Shown piece by piece: positions 23,527 through 26,733 of a DNA stretch of 26,733 nucleotides. The position numbers and the translations under genes were made by a program. The notes beneath the pieces are model-generated. The model was not told where the DNA came from. It saw nothing but the letters and a program-made list of their open reading frames with translations, and searched no databases. Source of the DNA: DAOUMF01 sp034411955 (GTDB lineage Bacteria > Chloroflexota > Dehalococcoidia > SM23-28-2 > RBG-16-64-32); the NCBI GenBank assembly GCA_034411955.1, contig DAOUMF010000115.1, positions 1 to 26,733 of the forward strand, given 5' to 3'. How positions within the stretch are numbered: the first letter of the stretch is position 1; each line of letters begins with the position of its first letter.

Positions 23527-24030
23527 TCACTTCCTCCAAAACTGCCAGGGCTTCTTGCGGCTGCGCTGCGTCTGCTGAGCGGCGCAGCCTTCCTCCAGCA
23601 GGTCACGGGCGCGAGCGAGGGGTAGCTGGCGACGGAGCATGGTGGCCTCACCCGCGAGGTCGGAGGCGGCGGCAGGGTCGGCGGCGACCTCGGGGAAGAG
23701 AGCGCGCAGCCTATCGTCGAAGCCGGGAGCGGTGGAGCGGGGGCGGCCGCTGCCGCCGGCCATGGCGTCGAGCATGGAGTACGTCTTCAGCTCGTTGATG
23801 ACCGACGAGAGGGCGCTCCCTAGGAGGGTCACCTGGAGGGGGTCGAGCTCCAGGGTCGGCGTCTCAGCGGCGAGGTGCGGCTCCAGGGCCTCGGGCACCT
23901 CCGCCAGGCCGTGCTCGTACTCCCGCATCGTGTCGTGGTCAAGCTCCGCGCCGGGCCGCGCTAGGTGGTACGCCACGGCCAGGGCCACCAGGCGGGCCTG
24001 ACGCCGGGGCAGGCGAAGGGAGAAGCGCAT
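23527..24030 (-). CDS. Unknown 167-aa protein, third gene of the toxin-antitoxin operon
   Basis: I do not recognise a family. It begins MRFSLRLPRRQARLVALAVAYHLARPGAELDHDTMREYEHG and is mostly helical. A central segment LELDPLQVTLLGSALSSVINELKTYSMLDAMAGG precedes an Ala-rich stretch and a basic C-terminus (QTQRSRKKPWQFWRK), which may bind nucleic acid or membrane. There is no signal peptide or transmembrane helix. It starts 6 bp after the vapC-like stop and so is likely translated from the same mRNA. It is not an obvious toxin or antitoxin; it may be a housekeeping passenger or a third component. Confidence 0.7.
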   Translation of the reverse strand: MRFSLRLPRRQARLVALAVAYHLARPGAELDHDTMREYEHGLAEVPEALEPHLAAETPTLELDPLQVTLLGSALSSVINELKTYSMLDAMAGGSGRPRSTAPGFDDRLRALFPEVAADPAAASDLAGEATMLRRQLPLARARDLLEEGCAAQQTQRSRKKPWQFWRK

Positions 24031-24036
24031 CGGGGA

Positions 24037-24486
24037 TTAGCTGGAGTAGTCGGCGATCCAGCGCACCCAGGGAAAGCGACGCGACGCGGCCTCGTACAGC
24101 GGACGGTCAGCCGTCCACAGGTCGACGCCCAAGTGCTCGGCGAGGGCCACGTAGGCAGCGTCGTATGCGGAGAGGCCTAGCTCCAGGGCCATGTCTAGGA
24201 CCCGCTGCGGTGGCGGTGCCTGGAGATCGATCTCGCAGTCCAGCAGGTTCTGGAGAGCTTCTCGAGCAAGCTTGGCGGCCAGGCGAGCCTGTCGGGCCGC
24301 GTTGTAGATGGCATTGGCTAGTTCGTAGACCAGGAGATGCGGTGCGCTGACGATGATCTCCTCGGCGATCAGGTAGTCGTCCCGGAGGGCGATGGCGTTG
24401 GCGATGTGGGCCTCGTCGTGCAACTGCCACTTGAGGACGACGCAGGCGTCGACCACCAGTCGCCGCTTGGCCGAGGCTTGGGTCAC
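24037..24486 (-). CDS. vapC: VapC-family PIN-domain toxin (ribonuclease)
   Basis: A 149-residue PIN nuclease. The four acidic positions that hold Mg are visible: Asp13 in VVDACVVLKW, Glu55 in YELANAIYNAA, Asp109 in YDAAYVALAE and Asp127 in WTADRPLYEA. VapC toxins cleave tRNA or rRNA and are neutralised by a partner that inserts a C-terminal tail into the active site. GTG at 24486 overlaps the stop of the upstream gene (GTGA), so the two are coupled, as expected of an antitoxin followed by its toxin. The catalytic set is intact, so it should be active. Confidence 0.9.
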   Translation of the reverse strand: MTQASAKRRLVVDACVVLKWQLHDEAHIANAIALRDDYLIAEEIIVSAPHLLVYELANAIYNAARQARLAAKLAREALQNLLDCEIDLQAPPPQRVLDMALELGLSAYDAAYVALAEHLGVDLWTADRPLYEAASRRFPWVRWIADYSS

Positions 24487-24977
24487 CGGCGCCGACCTTC
24501 GTCGATCAGCTCGCGGGCCGTGGCCCCCACGTAACCGATCTTGGCGCGCAAGGCGTCCATGCGCTTCGCCAAGGCACGGCCATCGCGGGCGCCCTCTCCG
24601 CCCTTGGCCAACTTCCTCAAGTAGTCTTTGATCGTCACGATCTTTCCGTCCTCCTCATGGGGAAACACGTCCTGGGGCCGGCCGTTCTCCAGCACCACCA
24701 GGGCTGGTACCTCCCGTCCGAAGAAGGAGCCGGGGTACTTGTTGGTGCCGAAGATGCGCTTTATGCCGTACCGCTTGCGTACCGAGGGGGGCACAGCTAG
24801 CCGGATGTAGGTGTCCTCCAACTCCTCCCGGGAGAACTCTGACGGGTCTACTACCCGGTACTCTACCTCCGCTTCCTTAATCTGTCCCAGCAGGCTATCC
24901 GGCTCTTGGCCATATAACCCTTCGTTTTCGGGCCAGGACTGGACGTTGTCCGGTTCGTAGTACAACTGGATCTCCAT
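24483..24977 (-). CDS. Atypical antitoxin-like protein with VapB-type tail
   Basis: A 164-residue protein whose stop overlaps the vapC start. Its last 30 residues (LAKRMDALRAKIGYVGATAR then ELIDEGRRR) look like the VapC-binding tail of VapB antitoxins. The first 120 residues are something else: MEIQLYYEPDNVQSWPENEG, then a segment with VPALVVLENGRPQDVFPHEEDGKIVTIKDYL that recalls the strand and turn of a thioredoxin-like fold, though no CxxC is present. No ribbon-helix-helix, AbrB, Phd or HTH DNA-binding domain is visible. ATG at 24977 has GGAGGGGG upstream; the 13 extra codons up to 25016 are less likely because they cross the promoter. The promoter carries an inverted repeat, which fits autoregulation. 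The antitoxin role is inferred from position and tail. Confidence 0.75.
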   Translation of the reverse strand: MEIQLYYEPDNVQSWPENEGLYGQEPDSLLGQIKEAEVEYRVVDPSEFSREELEDTYIRLAVPPSVRKRYGIKRIFGTNKYPGSFFGREVPALVVLENGRPQDVFPHEEDGKIVTIKDYLRKLAKGGEGARDGRALAKRMDALRAKIGYVGATARELIDEGRRR

Positions 24978-25009
24978 ACTCCCCCTCCTACTAGGGCTAG
25001 GGGGAGTAT
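24976..25009. promoter_or_regulatory. Operator-like inverted repeat at the antitoxin start
   Basis: Arms ATACTCCCCCT (24976-24986) and AGGGGGAGTAT (24999-25009), 11 bp, no mismatch, around a 12-nt centre that includes the small palindrome CCTACTAGG (24987-24995). The right arm overlaps the -10 box and the left arm covers the ribosome-binding site and first two bases of the ATG. Confidence 0.8.
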
Positions 25010-25029
25010 GCCACACGATGTCTCTGTTG

Positions 25030-25033
<4 letters not shown>
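25005..25033 (-). promoter_or_regulatory. Promoter of the toxin-antitoxin operon
   Basis: Minus strand TTGACA (25028-25033), 17 bp, CATACT (25005-25010). The -35 box overlaps the last codons of uvrA. The transcript should start near 24998. Confidence 0.7.

Positions 25034-26733
<1,700 letters not shown>

Noticed and set aside
23311..23625. Plus-strand ORFs across the fdxA upstream region
   Set aside because: They run through the inverted repeat and the end of the 167-aa gene, with no protein-like features.

Overview
This window reads as ordinary chromosome from a high-GC bacterium, most likely a member of the Chloroflexota (Dehalococcoidia/SAR202-like). That placement is inferred from several traits: a fused AhbA-AhbB siroheme decarboxylase, an ECF sigma factor paired with a DUF5667/DUF5666-type membrane protein, a DarA-type c-di-AMP receptor, a dimeric-type glycyl-tRNA synthetase and a K+-independent membrane pyrophosphatase. 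No rRNA or other decisive marker is present. Promoters are of the usual TTGACA/TATAAT kind. Three genes have a -10 box only 8-9 nt before the start codon, which suggests leaderless mRNAs.

Layout. 1-2.97 kb (minus): a partial threonine aldolase, a small conserved-looking unknown protein, and a coupled pair (Moco sulfite-oxidase-like protein, then fused siroheme decarboxylase). 3.05-6.8 kb: lspA-rluD overlapping, a small unknown gene convergent with them, gltX and a small HAD-like protein. 6.8-8.0 kb: a TetR repressor with a perfect palindromic operator in its own promoter, and a second, tandem operator pair 1.1 kb away with no convincing target gene. 8.0-10.4 kb: tRNA-Gln(CTG) and tRNA-Glu(CTC), a benzoylformate-decarboxylase-like ThDP enzyme and a small helical protein. 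10.4-12.9 kb: the sigma factor and its membrane partner. 13-16.3 kb: tRNA-Glu(TTC), a MenB/BadI-like crotonase lacking the usual Asp, and hppA. 16.4-18.5 kb: a minus-strand pair (47-aa YtxH-like peptide, then the c-di-AMP receptor) divergent from glyS.

18.5-20.3 kb is an accessory patch: a 400-bp spacer with a strong hairpin, a lower-GC orphan membrane protein, and the tail of an IS1595-like transposase. 20.3-23.3 kb carries an RNase J-like beta-CASP hydrolase, rmuC and a 7Fe-type ferredoxin. 23.4-25.0 kb is a minus-strand operon of an unusual antitoxin-like protein, a VapC PIN toxin and an unknown 167-aa protein. It is controlled by a promoter whose -10 box lies inside an 11-bp inverted repeat. 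The window ends in the 3' two thirds of a uvrA gene with several unusual ATPase motif residues.

Most of the window is housekeeping. The best candidates for something undescribed are the toxin-antitoxin operon at 23.5-25.0 kb, whose putative antitoxin has a long, possibly thioredoxin-like N-terminal domain in place of a recognisable DNA-binding domain, and the TetR operator pair at 6.86-6.89 kb that appears to have lost its target.
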